From Candidatus Tepidiaquacellales bacterium UBA2330 (GTDB lineage: Bacteria; Bacteroidota; Ignavibacteria; Tepidaquicellales; Tepidaquicellaceae): a DNA stretch of 53,419 nucleotides. This document shows, piece by piece, positions 8,904 through 18,405 of this stretch (its first letter is position 1; every line of letters begins with the position of its first letter). The stretch covers positions 1 to 53,419 of the forward strand of contig DDUU01000007.1 in assembly GCA_002344965.1 (NCBI GenBank), written 5' to 3'. Made by a program: the position numbers and the translations under genes. The notes beneath the pieces are model-generated. The model searched no databases. It was not told the origin of the DNA and saw only the letters and a list, made by a program, of their open reading frames with translations.

Positions 8904-10010
8904 ATGATAAATTATGCCGTAATAATGGCCGGTGGTGTCGGTTCAAGATTCTGGCCAAAAGGAAATTACAAAGTTCCTAAACAATTTCTGAAAATCACTG
9001 ACGATGACGATACGCTGCTTCAGCTCGCTTACAAAAGACTTGATGATGTCTTTAAGCATACAAATATTTTTGTGGTTACCAACGTGATTTATAAACAGGA
9101 AGTTAAAAGACAGCTGCCGAAAATCCCCGATGAAAATATAATCTGCGAACCCGTAGGCAGAAATACCGCGCCATGCATAGGGCTCTCATGCGTATTTATT
9201 AACAGATTTCAGCCCAAAGCAAATGTTCTCGTTGTTGCCGCTGATCATCTGATTGATAACGTTGATGAATTCCACAGAGTTATCAAAAGCGGATTGAAAT
9301 TTGTAAATGATAACGGCGGTATAGTGACTCTCGGCATTCATCCGGATAAACCGGAGACCGGCTACGGATACATTCAGTATGATTCGGATGTTTACGCTGA
9401 CATTGAAACAGAAAGTCTCAGCAATGTCTCTGTTGAAAGAGTTTTTAAAGTAAAAACATTTGCGGAAAAGCCAAACACGGAAGTCGCAAAAGCTTTTCTT
9501 GAAAGCGGAGACTTTCTCTGGAACAGCGGCATGTTCATATTCAGAACCGATACTATGATAGAAGAAATTAAAAACTATATGCCGGAACTTTATGAATCTT
9601 TAAACAGACTTTCGGACAATATCCTGTCAACATCTTTTCCGAAAATTCTGGAAGATGAATATTCCAAACTGAAAAGCATATCTATAGATTACGGAGTTAT
9701 GGAAAAATCCGAAAAAGTTTTTATTATCAGAAGTCACTTCGGATGGAATGACGTAGGCGCGTGGGATGAAGTCTATAACATTAAAGAAAAAGACCCTGAT
9801 GGAAATGTGAGACAAGGCATGACAATCACACACCATTCTAAAAATTGTCTGATAATCAACGACCTGAAAATAGTTGCAGCTGTCGGAGTGGAAGATCTGC
9901 TGATTATTAATACGGAAAACGGACTGCTTATCTGTAAAAAAGGCGAAGCGCAGAAAGTAAAGGATGTAGTCGATTATCTGAGAAGAAAAGGAATGGATCA
10001 GTATTTATAA
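8904..10010 (+). CDS. manC: Mannose-1-phosphate guanylyltransferase
   Basis: It makes GDP-mannose from mannose-1-phosphate and GTP for surface glycans. The nucleotidyltransferase signature MAGGVGSRFWPKG is at residues 8-20, EPVGRNTAPC follows near 95, and FAEKPN and LWNSGMF are typical of the GMP family. At 368 residues it is the short, single-domain form without a C-terminal phosphomannose isomerase cupin. Start ATG. It lies 15 bases after the acidic unknown protein and 27 bases before mce, on the same strand. Confidence 0.92.
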   Translation: MINYAVIMAGGVGSRFWPKGNYKVPKQFLKITDDDDTLLQLAYKRLDDVFKHTNIFVVTNVIYKQEVKRQLPKIPDENIICEPVGRNTAPCIGLSCVFINRFQPKANVLVVAADHLIDNVDEFHRVIKSGLKFVNDNGGIVTLGIHPDKPETGYGYIQYDSDVYADIETESLSNVSVERVFKVKTFAEKPNTEVAKAFLESGDFLWNSGMFIFRTDTMIEEIKNYMPELYESLNRLSDNILSTSFPKILEDEYSKLKSISIDYGVMEKSEKVFIIRSHFGWNDVGAWDEVYNIKEKDPDGNVRQGMTITHHSKNCLIINDLKIVAAVGVEDLLIINTENGLLICKKGEAQKVKDVVDYLRRKGMDQYL

Positions 10011-10037
10011 AAATTAATAAAAGTAAACAGTCGTTTT

Positions 10038-10436
10038 ATGAAACTAGCGCATTTAGGAATTGCGGTGAAGTCTCTGGAGGAATCTGTAAAAGTTTTTGAA
10101 AAAATATTCGGCGTAACCGCAACCGCAGCTGAATACGTCGGGGAGCAGAAAGTTAATGTCAGAAAATTTCATCTTGAGAACTGCGATATAGAACTGCTCG
10201 AAGGTACGGATCCCGAATCACCGATCTCCAGATATATTGAAAAAAAAGGAGAAGGTATTCATCACGTTTCTTTTGAAGTGAATGACATATCAGGATCACT
10301 TTTAAAACTTAAAGAAGACGGGATCGGACTAATTAATGAAACCCCCCGAACCGGCGCAGACGATATGCTCATAGCTTTTCTTCACCCGAAATCCGCTAAT
10401 AATATTCTTATTGAGTTTACCCAGAAAAAAAAATAA
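10038..10436 (+). CDS. mce: Methylmalonyl-CoA epimerase (VOC fold)
   Basis: It converts (S)- to (R)-methylmalonyl-CoA, linking propionyl-CoA metabolism to succinyl-CoA. The 132 residues form two VOC modules. Likely metal ligands are H5 (LAHLGIAV), H76 (GIHHVSFEV) and E126 (ILIEFTQ), matching the family pattern. KKGEGIHHVSFEV is strongly diagnostic of this epimerase rather than of a general glyoxalase. Start ATG. Methylmalonyl-CoA mutase is not in the window, so the pathway is inferred. Confidence 0.85.
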   Translation: MKLAHLGIAVKSLEESVKVFEKIFGVTATAAEYVGEQKVNVRKFHLENCDIELLEGTDPESPISRYIEKKGEGIHHVSFEVNDISGSLLKLKEDGIGLINETPRTGADDMLIAFLHPKSANNILIEFTQKKK

Positions 10437-10490
10437 TTTTTTCATTGCATCAGCAAAGTGAAATTATTCAGCTTTTGATTTGAATAGTAT

Positions 10491-12425
10491 ATGGAACACA
10501 AAAAAGACAAAATAGAATTTATAGACGATAATGATCTTAATCCGACTCTTAAAGAAAAGTTAAATTCTCTACCCTCTTCCCCGGGAGTATATCAATTCAG
10601 GGATAATGCAGGTAAGCTTTTATATATCGGTAAAGCTGCTGTTTTGAAAAACAGAGTTAGGCAGTATTTCCAGTCCAAGCAGGTTTCCCCTATGATCAGC
10701 GCTATGATCAGAAAGATCAGTGACATTGAGCTTATCACAACAGACAATGAAGTAGAAGCCCTTATCCTGGAGCAGAATCTCATAAGAACCCATAAGCCGA
10801 GATACAATATCAATTTCAAAGATGATAAATCATATCCTTACATTGTAATTACAAACGAGCCGTTCCCCAGAATTTTTCCCACAAGAAAAAAACGATCGGA
10901 CGGGTCTAAATATTTCGGACCATATACAGACGTCAGAAATATGCGGTTTGCGCTGAAGACAGTAAGAAATATTTTCATGATAAGATCATGCAGTCTGAAT
11001 CTCACAGAAGACGCAATTTCCAAAAATAAATTTAACCTTTGTCTTGACTACCATATTCAAAAATGCGAAGGTCCCTGTGTCGGATTTGTCAGTAAAGAAG
11101 AATATAATTATACAATAGATCAGGTAGCAAAACTGCTTAACGGAAAAACAAAATCTCTTTTAAAAGACCTTACGCTAAAAATGCAGGAATATTCTGAAAA
11201 GATGCAGTTCGAAAAAGCGAAGCAGATCAGAGACAGGATCAATGCAATAGAAGTATATTCATCCAAACAAAAAATCGTGGATGATGAGATCATTGACAAG
11301 GACATTATAGCGTTTGAAAAAACAGATAACGACAGCTGCGGAATGGTACTAAAGATCCGCGACGGAAAAGTAATTGGTAAAACGCATTTTTTTCTTACAA
11401 ACGTAGAAGACAAAACTTCTTCTGAAATTATAGAACAGCTTCTTATAAACAATTATTCTAAATCAGAATTTATACCGGACGAAATTCACCTTATGACAGA
11501 GCCGGAAAATCCAATCGCTGTTAAAGACTGGCTGGAAAAAAGAAAAAACGGAAAAGTGGATTTGATAATACCGAAAATCGGCGATAAGTATAAACTGCTT
11601 TTTATGGTGAAAAAAAACGCGAGGTTAATGCTCGACGAACTTATACTTACCAGACTTAAAAGAGAATTTATCCCGCCTTCGCTTGATTCGCTGAAAAAAG
11701 ATCTTAACCTGACTAAACTTCCGCGGAGAATTGAATGCTATGACATTTCGCATATTCAGGGAACGGACACGGTGGCTTCAATGGTAGTATTTGCAGAAGG
11801 CCGACCGAAAAAATCAGATTACAGAAAGTTCAAAATAAATTATGTACCTGATGAAACCGGAACCCCGGATGATTTTCTGTCTATGAGGGAAGTTATATAC
11901 AGAAGATTTAAAAAAATTAATGAAAAGAATTCAGGCGGAATTTCTGAATCCCATGCGGAAAATTCAAAAGAGGATCTCAGCTTCGGAGCAGTTCCTGACC
12001 TTATAATCATTGACGGGGGAAAAGGACAGCTTTCATCTGCGGTTAAAGTTCTTGAAGACCTCGGCGTAAAAAATCAGAATATTATCGGACTGGCAAAACG
12101 TCTTGAAGAGGTATATCTGCCGGGAGAATCAATGCCTCACAATATTCCCAAGACATCAAGCGGATTAAGACTTCTGCAGAGAATAAGAGACGAAGCTCAC
12201 AGATTTGCAGTAACTTATCACAAAGACTTAAGAAGCAAAAGAACTCTGACATCGGAGCTGACAGAGATTGAAGGAATAGGAGTGAAGACTGTACAGAAAC
12301 TTCTTACTAAATTCGGCTCAGTAGAAAACATTAAAGATATGTTAAAAAACAGTTACGAACAGATGGAAACCGAAGCCGGTAAAAAAACCGCGGAGAGACT
12401 TAGAAATCATTTTGAAGATCTTTAA
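10491..12425 (+). CDS. uvrC: Excinuclease ABC subunit C
   Basis: UvrC makes both incisions in nucleotide excision repair with UvrB. Domains in order: a GIY-YIG nuclease (PGVYQFRDNAGKLLYIGKA near 31-49), Cys-rich CLDYHIQKCEGPC near 185, a UvrB-binding UVR helix pair near 217-245, the RNase H-like endonuclease domain (ECYDISHIQGTDTVASMVVF near 405, IIDGGKGQL near 505), and a C-terminal helix-hairpin-helix (TEIEGIGVKTVQKLLTKFG). Length 644 is normal (~600-620), with a small insertion before IIDGGKG. Start ATG. Confidence 0.97.
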   Translation: MEHKKDKIEFIDDNDLNPTLKEKLNSLPSSPGVYQFRDNAGKLLYIGKAAVLKNRVRQYFQSKQVSPMISAMIRKISDIELITTDNEVEALILEQNLIRTHKPRYNINFKDDKSYPYIVITNEPFPRIFPTRKKRSDGSKYFGPYTDVRNMRFALKTVRNIFMIRSCSLNLTEDAISKNKFNLCLDYHIQKCEGPCVGFVSKEEYNYTIDQVAKLLNGKTKSLLKDLTLKMQEYSEKMQFEKAKQIRDRINAIEVYSSKQKIVDDEIIDKDIIAFEKTDNDSCGMVLKIRDGKVIGKTHFFLTNVEDKTSSEIIEQLLINNYSKSEFIPDEIHLMTEPENPIAVKDWLEKRKNGKVDLIIPKIGDKYKLLFMVKKNARLMLDELILTRLKREFIPPSLDSLKKDLNLTKLPRRIECYDISHIQGTDTVASMVVFAEGRPKKSDYRKFKINYVPDETGTPDDFLSMREVIYRRFKKINEKNSGGISESHAENSKEDLSFGAVPDLIIIDGGKGQLSSAVKVLEDLGVKNQNIIGLAKRLEEVYLPGESMPHNIPKTSSGLRLLQRIRDEAHRFAVTYHKDLRSKRTLTSELTEIEGIGVKTVQKLLTKFGSVENIKDMLKNSYEQMETEAGKKTAERLRNHFEDL

Positions 12426-12613
12426 CCTTTAGCTGATAACAGTATATGGAGAAAGTATTAATTTTATATTCTGACAGGATATTAAACTATAGCAATAACT
12501 AAAGAGAACAGAAGGAGAAAATTTTCACTATTATTGCCGCAGCAAATTAATAACAAAACGGCTGCTTTCCCCAAAACATTTTAAATTTTAAAAAACTTAT
12601 AAATCATTTAAAC

Positions 12614-13393
12614 ATGTCTCTGAAAATCCTGATATTGACAGCAATAGTTTTTCTTTCGGGATGTGACCGTATAAATAAAGTGCTTTACAAAGACGCATTT
12701 GAGGAAACCAAAAACAGCACAGCGCCGCAGGATTCCGATAAAGCTGAGGATAAAAGTATTAACGTTGAAAAATCAGATACGGTGCTCAGATTATTTGAAG
12801 GACTTATAAAAATTAATTCATCAGAAAGATCCTTCCGTGACTGCAGTAATCCTGACTCGCTGTATTATATAAAGGATGAATCCGGAGCACTGAATTCTAA
12901 TTACAAAAAATTATTTCCGTCAGAAAATATTTATGCTTCGGCAATCGCTTCGGTAAAAGGTTACATCGGCGACTCGGTAAAAATTAATATCCGAGATCCG
13001 GAAAAATATTTCAAAGTATTGATAATAAAGGAAGTGATATCCGTTGAAGGAAAAAACTACAGAAACACCTGCATTCCTTACGACTTCTGGTGTCTGGGTA
13101 ATGAGCCGAACTGGTCGCTGCAGATTTCAAAAAGCGAAAACCTTATGGAGCTTTATCTCCCTTCTGAAAAAAAATCTTATTTCTTTTTTTATAATGATCC
13201 GAAAGAAGAAGACGGAATTATAAAATATTTCGGATACAATAATATTCAGAGAACAACTCTGAATGTATCCGTTAAAAAACAAAACTGCTCCGATAACATG
13301 TCAGACAAAACTTATGAGTATAGTGTTACGTTAGCTCTGAATGACAGCAAAAAATTTACCGGCTGCGCTATTAAGGGAAATTTTATAAAATAA
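12614..13393 (+). CDS. Predicted lipoprotein with COG3650-like C-terminal domain
   Basis: The N-terminus is a lipoprotein signal peptide with lipobox LSGC and modified Cys17, so the protein is probably lipid-anchored. Residues ~155-259 resemble the COG3650 (YajI-like) domain: CLGNEPNWSLQI near the start, then NCSDNMSDKTYEYSVTL and FTGCAIKG with paired cysteines. The middle (60-150) resembles nothing I know. The biochemical role of COG3650 domains is not established. The next gene, an exported dioxygenase-like protein, begins 12 bases downstream, so the two are likely co-expressed. Confidence 0.75.
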   Translation: MSLKILILTAIVFLSGCDRINKVLYKDAFEETKNSTAPQDSDKAEDKSINVEKSDTVLRLFEGLIKINSSERSFRDCSNPDSLYYIKDESGALNSNYKKLFPSENIYASAIASVKGYIGDSVKINIRDPEKYFKVLIIKEVISVEGKNYRNTCIPYDFWCLGNEPNWSLQISKSENLMELYLPSEKKSYFFFYNDPKEEDGIIKYFGYNNIQRTTLNVSVKKQNCSDNMSDKTYEYSVTLALNDSKKFTGCAIKGNFIK

Positions 13394-13405
13394 ATTTTTT
13401 TACAT

Positions 13406-14035
13406 ATGAAAACTATTTTAATATTGTTTGCTTTATTAAATCTTTTCTGCGGAAATAAATTCGTAGAAACGCAGTACAAAACAAGCTCAGATAAAACCGC
13501 AAAGGATACATGTGACGGTCCGGATTCTGATATCGGCTGCAGTTTTATAAACGCTCCTTCCGGTTTAAAAAACGAAATGATGATCCCTGTTCAAAATGAG
13601 CCCGGACAGAAGATCAGGATTGAAGGAAAAATTTTAAAATCAGACAGCATTACTCCCTACCCGGGCGTTTTGATTTATGCATATCATACAGATGCAGGCG
13701 GCTTATATTCCAAGAGCGGAAATGAAACCGGATTTCAAAAATGGCACGGAAAACTTCACGGATGGTGCATAACAGATAATGACGGAAAGTATTTTATAAA
13801 TACAGTCAGACCGGGAAAATATCCCGAAGGAGATTTCCCCGCTCATATTCACTGGGCTGTTAAAGAACCAAACGGAAAAATGCAGTACCTGAATGATTTT
13901 GTTTTTTCGGATGATAAAGATGTAAATGAAGATTATCTCTCCAAACTTTATTACAGGGGAGATGCAGGCGTGATAACATTAACGGATTTAGATTCCGGAT
14001 ATAAGAAAGGGAGCAGAGTTACAGTTTTAGATTAA
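13406..14035 (+). CDS. Exported intradiol ring-cleavage dioxygenase-like protein
   Basis: Its fold family (protocatechuate 3,4-dioxygenase beta type) uses Fe(III) held by two Tyr and two His to open catechol rings. All four ligands can be placed: Y101 (DAGGLYS), Y139 (RPGKYP), and H147/H149 (PAHIHW); R135 of the conserved RPG is also present. The N-terminus is a hydrophobic signal with Cys15, but the lipobox (NLFC) is atypical, so lipidation is uncertain. Exported members of this family occur in many bacteria, and their substrates are largely unknown. It pairs with the upstream lipoprotein gene and converges on an M29 peptidase gene 17 bases away. Confidence 0.78.
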   Translation: MKTILILFALLNLFCGNKFVETQYKTSSDKTAKDTCDGPDSDIGCSFINAPSGLKNEMMIPVQNEPGQKIRIEGKILKSDSITPYPGVLIYAYHTDAGGLYSKSGNETGFQKWHGKLHGWCITDNDGKYFINTVRPGKYPEGDFPAHIHWAVKEPNGKMQYLNDFVFSDDKDVNEDYLSKLYYRGDAGVITLTDLDSGYKKGSRVTVLD

Positions 14036-14052
14036 AAAAATTTACAGATTTT

Positions 14053-15288
14053 TTAAATTACAAATAATCCGTCTTTAATTATCTGATGCTCTTTGCCGTT
14101 ATAGTCTGTTGCTTTTACATTTATAAATTCTGACCCGATCATAAAGTCAGTATGAACAACAGATTCGTTGCATTTATTTAATTTCATATCTGCCGGAGTA
14201 ATAATCTCATCCTTGTTTGAAAAACACATAGGAATACCTCTTCCAAGAGCAATGTGGCAGGCAGCATTTTCATCATAGAGAATACTGTTCAATATTAATC
14301 CGGATTTATAGACTTCGGAATTAATGTCAACCAGAGCAACCTCGCCGAGAAAAGAAGCACCTTCATCTATTTCAAAATATTTTTCAAGAATTTCCCTGTC
14401 ATCATCAGCGCCGAAATCAACAACTTTACCGTTTTTAAATTCAAACCAAATACCGGTAAGTAAATTCTCAAGCACCTTAACAGGCTTGGTAACTTTTACT
14501 TTTCCGTTTGTCCTTGTGAAATCCGGACACGTGAAAACTTCTTCCGTTGGTAAATTCGGAATGAATTCTCTTCCGTTCTGAGCTTTTACCAGACCGCCTC
14601 TCCATACTGAATTCGGAGTGAGACCGATCTCAAGGTCGGTGCCGGGACCCGTGAATACCAGCTTATCAATTTTCAGATCAGTAAGAAGGTTTCCTCTTTT
14701 GACAAGTTTTTTTCCCAGAATATTCCACTCCTTCACAGGATCCGGCTTATCGAGTCTTAGAATTTTTGTAAGACTTTCCCATAGTTTATTCTCAAGTTCA
14801 CTGTACGGCTCTGAGTCAAAAACTTTCGCAGCCCAGTTTAATCCCGGAGCGGCAACTATACACCAGGCAATCTTTGCCGACGCAATTGCTTTGGACATTG
14901 CCTTCAGCGCGCTTTGCTCGTTTTTTGTTATTGCGCTTAAAATATTTGCATCAAGAGATTTCAGCACATTAAGTTCTTCAAGGTTGTCAATCCTGATAAA
15001 AGCCCAGTCGTTAGCAATCTGTTCAAATCCTCTGCTGATAGGATAGTTCGGCATAAAATTTATATTCGCCGCTTTCTTTGCATGATCAACGCGGCTTCTT
15101 ATAAGTTCGTTTGAATTAAAAATTATATCAACATAACCCGCTCCGTTTTCATAAGCCGTATCTGCAAGCATCAGAGCGAAATCCGCATTTCTGATCCCGC
15201 ATCCTATTGCAAGATTTTGTCCCTCATATAAATTGACGCCTGCTTTTATTATCAGTTCACAGTATTTTTTTAAATCCTCTTTTTCCAT
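14053..15288 (-). CDS. Aminopeptidase, M29 family
   Basis: A dimetallic exopeptidase of the AmpS/PepS/AmpT family that removes N-terminal residues from peptides in the cytoplasm. The 411-residue length is typical. Family landmarks are FTGPGTDLEIGL near 208-219, the glutamate-containing NLPTEEVFTCPD, the GEVALVD segment, the HIALGRGIP motif and VHTDFMIGS near 376-384; these supply the Glu, His and Asp metal ligands. No signal peptide. Start ATG. It is convergent with the dioxygenase-like gene. Confidence 0.92.
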   Translation of the reverse strand: MEKEDLKKYCELIIKAGVNLYEGQNLAIGCGIRNADFALMLADTAYENGAGYVDIIFNSNELIRSRVDHAKKAANINFMPNYPISRGFEQIANDWAFIRIDNLEELNVLKSLDANILSAITKNEQSALKAMSKAIASAKIAWCIVAAPGLNWAAKVFDSEPYSELENKLWESLTKILRLDKPDPVKEWNILGKKLVKRGNLLTDLKIDKLVFTGPGTDLEIGLTPNSVWRGGLVKAQNGREFIPNLPTEEVFTCPDFTRTNGKVKVTKPVKVLENLLTGIWFEFKNGKVVDFGADDDREILEKYFEIDEGASFLGEVALVDINSEVYKSGLILNSILYDENAACHIALGRGIPMCFSNKDEIITPADMKLNKCNESVVHTDFMIGSEFINVKATDYNGKEHQIIKDGLFVI

Positions 15289-15424
15289 TATTTAATCGGT
15301 TTAATTATTTTGACAAGTTAGCTAAATTGATTTTTAATTTTAATTCAATCTTATATTTTCAGATAAATTTTTTTTTGAGAAAATGAAACCGACCCGTTTT
15401 TAAATATTTGTCATTTAATATCAA

Positions 15425-16225
15425 TTGAAGAAAATAATAATTCTCTCAGATAAAAAAGTTATAGAATCTCATTTCAGAAAAAATACCTGCATTAATATTT
15501 ATCCCATCGGAGACCTTGATGATTTCTTTTTTAAACATACAAAGTGGTTTGCGCTTACTGACGAAAGCGGAATTCTTGAAATTACATTTCTTTATACGGG
15601 AACGGATCTGCACGTACTGCTTGCAGTCTGTGACGGAGATTTAAACAACATGAAGGAATTATTAACAGGAATTTCTGCTGAACTTCCGGATAAGTTTTAT
15701 TCTCACCTTTCTCCCGGACTGGAAATTATTTTTTCAGGTAAATACAAAGCTGAGGATTTCGGCAGGCATTACAAGATGTGTCTTTTGAAAAAAAATTTTA
15801 AGGATATGAATGACACCGATAACATAAAAAGATTAGGGACAGAAGACATTGCAGCAATTCAAAAATTTTATGCGGAAGCTTACCCCGGAAACTGGTTTGA
15901 TATGCGTATGCTTGAAACCGGAAAATATTTCGGACATTTTACCGACGGCGAATTAACAGGAGCGGCGGGAATACATGTATATTCCCCGGAATATAAAGTC
16001 GCCGCGCTCGGAAATATTACTACACACCCGCTCCACAGGGGAAAATCCATCTGTCGCAAACTAACTTCGGCATTATGCAGTGACCTGTTTGAATCTGTTG
16101 ATCACATAGGACTGAATGTTCACATTGATAATAAAGCTGCGATAGAGTGTTACAGAAAAACCGGATTCAGTATTACCGGCGAATATCACGAATATCTTTT
16201 TGAGGAAGACACAAATTTATCTTAA
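15425..16225 (+). CDS. GNAT-family N-acetyltransferase
   Basis: The C-terminal ~130 residues form a GNAT fold. Motif A is visible as LGNITTHPLHRGKSICRKL, followed by GLNVHIDNKAAIECYRKTGF, which is the acetyl-CoA pyrophosphate loop and the usual C-terminal strand-helix. The N-terminal half (1-135) resembles the accessory domain of two-domain GNAT proteins. The substrate cannot be told. The start is TTG at 15425; no better in-frame codon covers the N-terminal domain. It stands alone between AT-rich gaps. Confidence 0.78.
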   Translation: MKKIIILSDKKVIESHFRKNTCINIYPIGDLDDFFFKHTKWFALTDESGILEITFLYTGTDLHVLLAVCDGDLNNMKELLTGISAELPDKFYSHLSPGLEIIFSGKYKAEDFGRHYKMCLLKKNFKDMNDTDNIKRLGTEDIAAIQKFYAEAYPGNWFDMRMLETGKYFGHFTDGELTGAAGIHVYSPEYKVAALGNITTHPLHRGKSICRKLTSALCSDLFESVDHIGLNVHIDNKAAIECYRKTGFSITGEYHEYLFEEDTNLS

Positions 16226-16392
16226 TAAAAATTTGTTTATTATAATCTATTAAACCCAAATTAAAATTCAGATAATAAACTTAGATACTAAAAACGGAGC
16301 GGCAAAAATTTCTCCGGATACAATTAAAAATATAATTTCTAAAACAATATACTGCTTTGAAATTATTTTTTAAAATATTTAACTTAAACTCG

Positions 16393-16416
16393 TTTGAAAT
16401 GTAAATACATTTCAAA
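16393..16416. promoter_or_regulatory. 11-bp inverted repeat upstream of helicase gene
   Basis: TTTGAAATGTA (16393-16403), a 2-base spacer and TACATTTCAAA (16406-16416) form a perfect inverted repeat 34 bases before the GTG start of the helicase. No T-run follows, so it is not an obvious terminator. Its symmetry and position fit a dimeric repressor site (inference). Confidence 0.4.
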
Positions 16417-16449
16417 AATTTAAGATATATTTACAGATACATTGTAACG

Positions 16450-18150
16450 GTGAAATATTTTTCAGAACGGATTATAAACTTAAATGAAAACATGAAATTA
16501 ACGGAAGAGCAAATGGAGATCATTAATTCTTCAGGTGATATCAGGATCAATGCCGTAGCCGGATCAGGAAAGACAACAACGGTAATAGAATATGCAAAAG
16601 CCCGTCCGCTTAGCAGCAGAATACTTTATCTTGCGTTTAACAGAACGGTAAAAAACGAAGCCGAAAAAAAATTTAAAGCACAGGGACTTCACAACGTTCA
16701 GATTGAAACTGCTCATTCGCTTGCATACGGACATATTGTAAAAAAGCAGGGTTATAAAGTCCGCGCTCACGGATATAAGTCACACGATATAACAGAGCTG
16801 CTGAAGCTGAGGATTAGCGGAGAAAAACACGGTGAGTATATAGCCGCAAATCATATATTGAAATTCATTTCATACTTCTGCAACAGCACAGTAAAAAAAG
16901 TCAGTGAGCTTAATTATAAACAAACTGTCTCAGAGAGGGAAGCTCTTTCTTTTGTGACAAAACATTACAGTTATATTGAACATCAGACACGCCTTATGCT
17001 TTTTAAAATGAATAACTCGGAGACTGAAATCACGCATGATTTTTACTTAAAGAAATTTCAGCTGTCTGATCCGAAGCTTGATTTTGATTATATACTTTTT
17101 GATGAAGGGCAGGATGCTTCAGCAGTAATGCTTGACATATTTTTGAAGCAAAATGCCGTAAAAGTAATTGCAGGCGACACTCATCAGCAGATCTATGGAT
17201 GGAGACATGCTGTAAACTCGCTTGAGAAAGCTGATTTCAAAACATACAGTCTTACGAGAAGTTTTCGTTTCGGTCAGGACATTGCCGATCTTGCCGTGTC
17301 AGTGCTTAAATGGAAGAATCATCTGGCAGAGCATAAAAATGTTCATATTACGGGCGAAAAAAAATCCGGCGATGAGGATGTCTGCAAAGAGAAAGCAATA
17401 CTGGGAAGGACTAATCTCGGGCTGCTGATAAAAGCGATAGAAACAGTATCGGAAGAAAACAGAAATATCCGGCTTTATTTCGAAGGCAATATAAATTCAT
17501 ACACTTATGCCGACGAAGGAGCTTCGTTATACGATGTACTGCATTTATACAACGGCAGGAGAAAACTGATAAGGGACAATTTTATAAAACAAATGAAAGA
17601 TATTAAAGACCTGCAGGCATACAGCGAGAAGACAGAAGATATGCAGCTTTCGATGCTGATTGAGATCGTAAAAAAATACGGAAACGATCTTCCGATTATT
17701 TTAAAGAGAATAAAAGAATTACATGTGAGCGATGATGAAAAAGATACAGCCGAAATTATTTTCTCAACTATTCACAGATGCAAAGGAATGGAATACGATG
17801 ATGTAAGGATAGTGGATGATTTTATGACGGAGGATAAAATAATTAAATGCACGGAAGATCCTGAAAAAGCAGGTATAAATCTTTCTAAACTTAATGAAGA
17901 AATAAATTTGCTTTATGTTGCAATAACGCGCGCAAGAAAAAAAATCACCATACCGGAAAACCTGATTCCCAAAAATTTTAATGAATCACCTGATATAACA
18001 GTATATAAATCTGAATTTAAGAATAACAAAGAAAAATTCAGAGAAAGTAAAATTCCGTTCGAGAAACCGGACTTTAATGAGATTCCTTCTGAATTTAAAA
18101 TTATAAAACCGATTAACAGAAGGAAGTCATTTGAAAAAAGCAGAAAATAG
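16450..18150 (+). CDS. UvrD/Rep-superfamily (Fbh1-like) DNA helicase
   Basis: A superfamily 1A 3'-5' DNA helicase. Motif I is AVAGSGKTTT (35-44), motif Ia follows, motif II is FDEGQDAS, motif III/IV contains QQIYGWRHA and RSFRFG, motif V is STIHRCKGMEYDDV, and motif VI is LYVAITRARKKI. The compact 566-residue form and the IRINAVAGSGKTTT opening resemble Fbh1-type helicases rather than full UvrD/PcrA. The start could be GTG at 16450 or ATG at 16492; the ATG gives the beginning MKLTEEQ common in this family and is perhaps likelier. The last ~60 residues are a basic tail. Confidence 0.87.
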   Translation: MKYFSERIINLNENMKLTEEQMEIINSSGDIRINAVAGSGKTTTVIEYAKARPLSSRILYLAFNRTVKNEAEKKFKAQGLHNVQIETAHSLAYGHIVKKQGYKVRAHGYKSHDITELLKLRISGEKHGEYIAANHILKFISYFCNSTVKKVSELNYKQTVSEREALSFVTKHYSYIEHQTRLMLFKMNNSETEITHDFYLKKFQLSDPKLDFDYILFDEGQDASAVMLDIFLKQNAVKVIAGDTHQQIYGWRHAVNSLEKADFKTYSLTRSFRFGQDIADLAVSVLKWKNHLAEHKNVHITGEKKSGDEDVCKEKAILGRTNLGLLIKAIETVSEENRNIRLYFEGNINSYTYADEGASLYDVLHLYNGRRKLIRDNFIKQMKDIKDLQAYSEKTEDMQLSMLIEIVKKYGNDLPIILKRIKELHVSDDEKDTAEIIFSTIHRCKGMEYDDVRIVDDFMTEDKIIKCTEDPEKAGINLSKLNEEINLLYVAITRARKKITIPENLIPKNFNESPDITVYKSEFKNNKEKFRESKIPFEKPDFNEIPSEFKIIKPINRRKSFEKSRK

Positions 18151-18175
18151 CACCAATCGGCTTATGTTCCATTGA

Positions 18176-18283
18176 CAGAATAACCTGACAGTGAGCAGAA
18201 GGAAGCATTTTGCAATGGAAAAAGGAAATAGGATAATATTCAAAGATCCGTCAGGACTGAAAGTGCAGTTTGATCAAGAATAG
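18176..18283 (+). pseudogene. Remnant of a VOC-family protein (C-terminal end only)
   Basis: This short open stretch ends in IIFKDPSGLKVQFDQE followed by a stop, which is the usual last strand of VOC (glyoxalase-like) proteins. The frame is closed by TGA at 18173, and no complete VOC gene lies upstream, so only the tail survives. A full-length VOC gene is present at 22067. I judge this a decayed copy from residue pattern alone. Confidence 0.5.
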
Positions 18284-18405
18284 TTAAGACGGGTATTTAT
18301 GAAAGCTTCTGATTAGAATTTTAAGATCTGTCATTATTAATAAGAAAATCTTTAAAATAATAAACAGCATTTTTTACCGTCAAAAATTAAATATAATTTA
18401 AATAT

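Noticed and set aside
16211..16236. Terminator after the GNAT gene
   Set aside because: The ACAAATTT/AAATTTGT stem is wholly AT-rich, overlaps the stop codon and has no good T-run.
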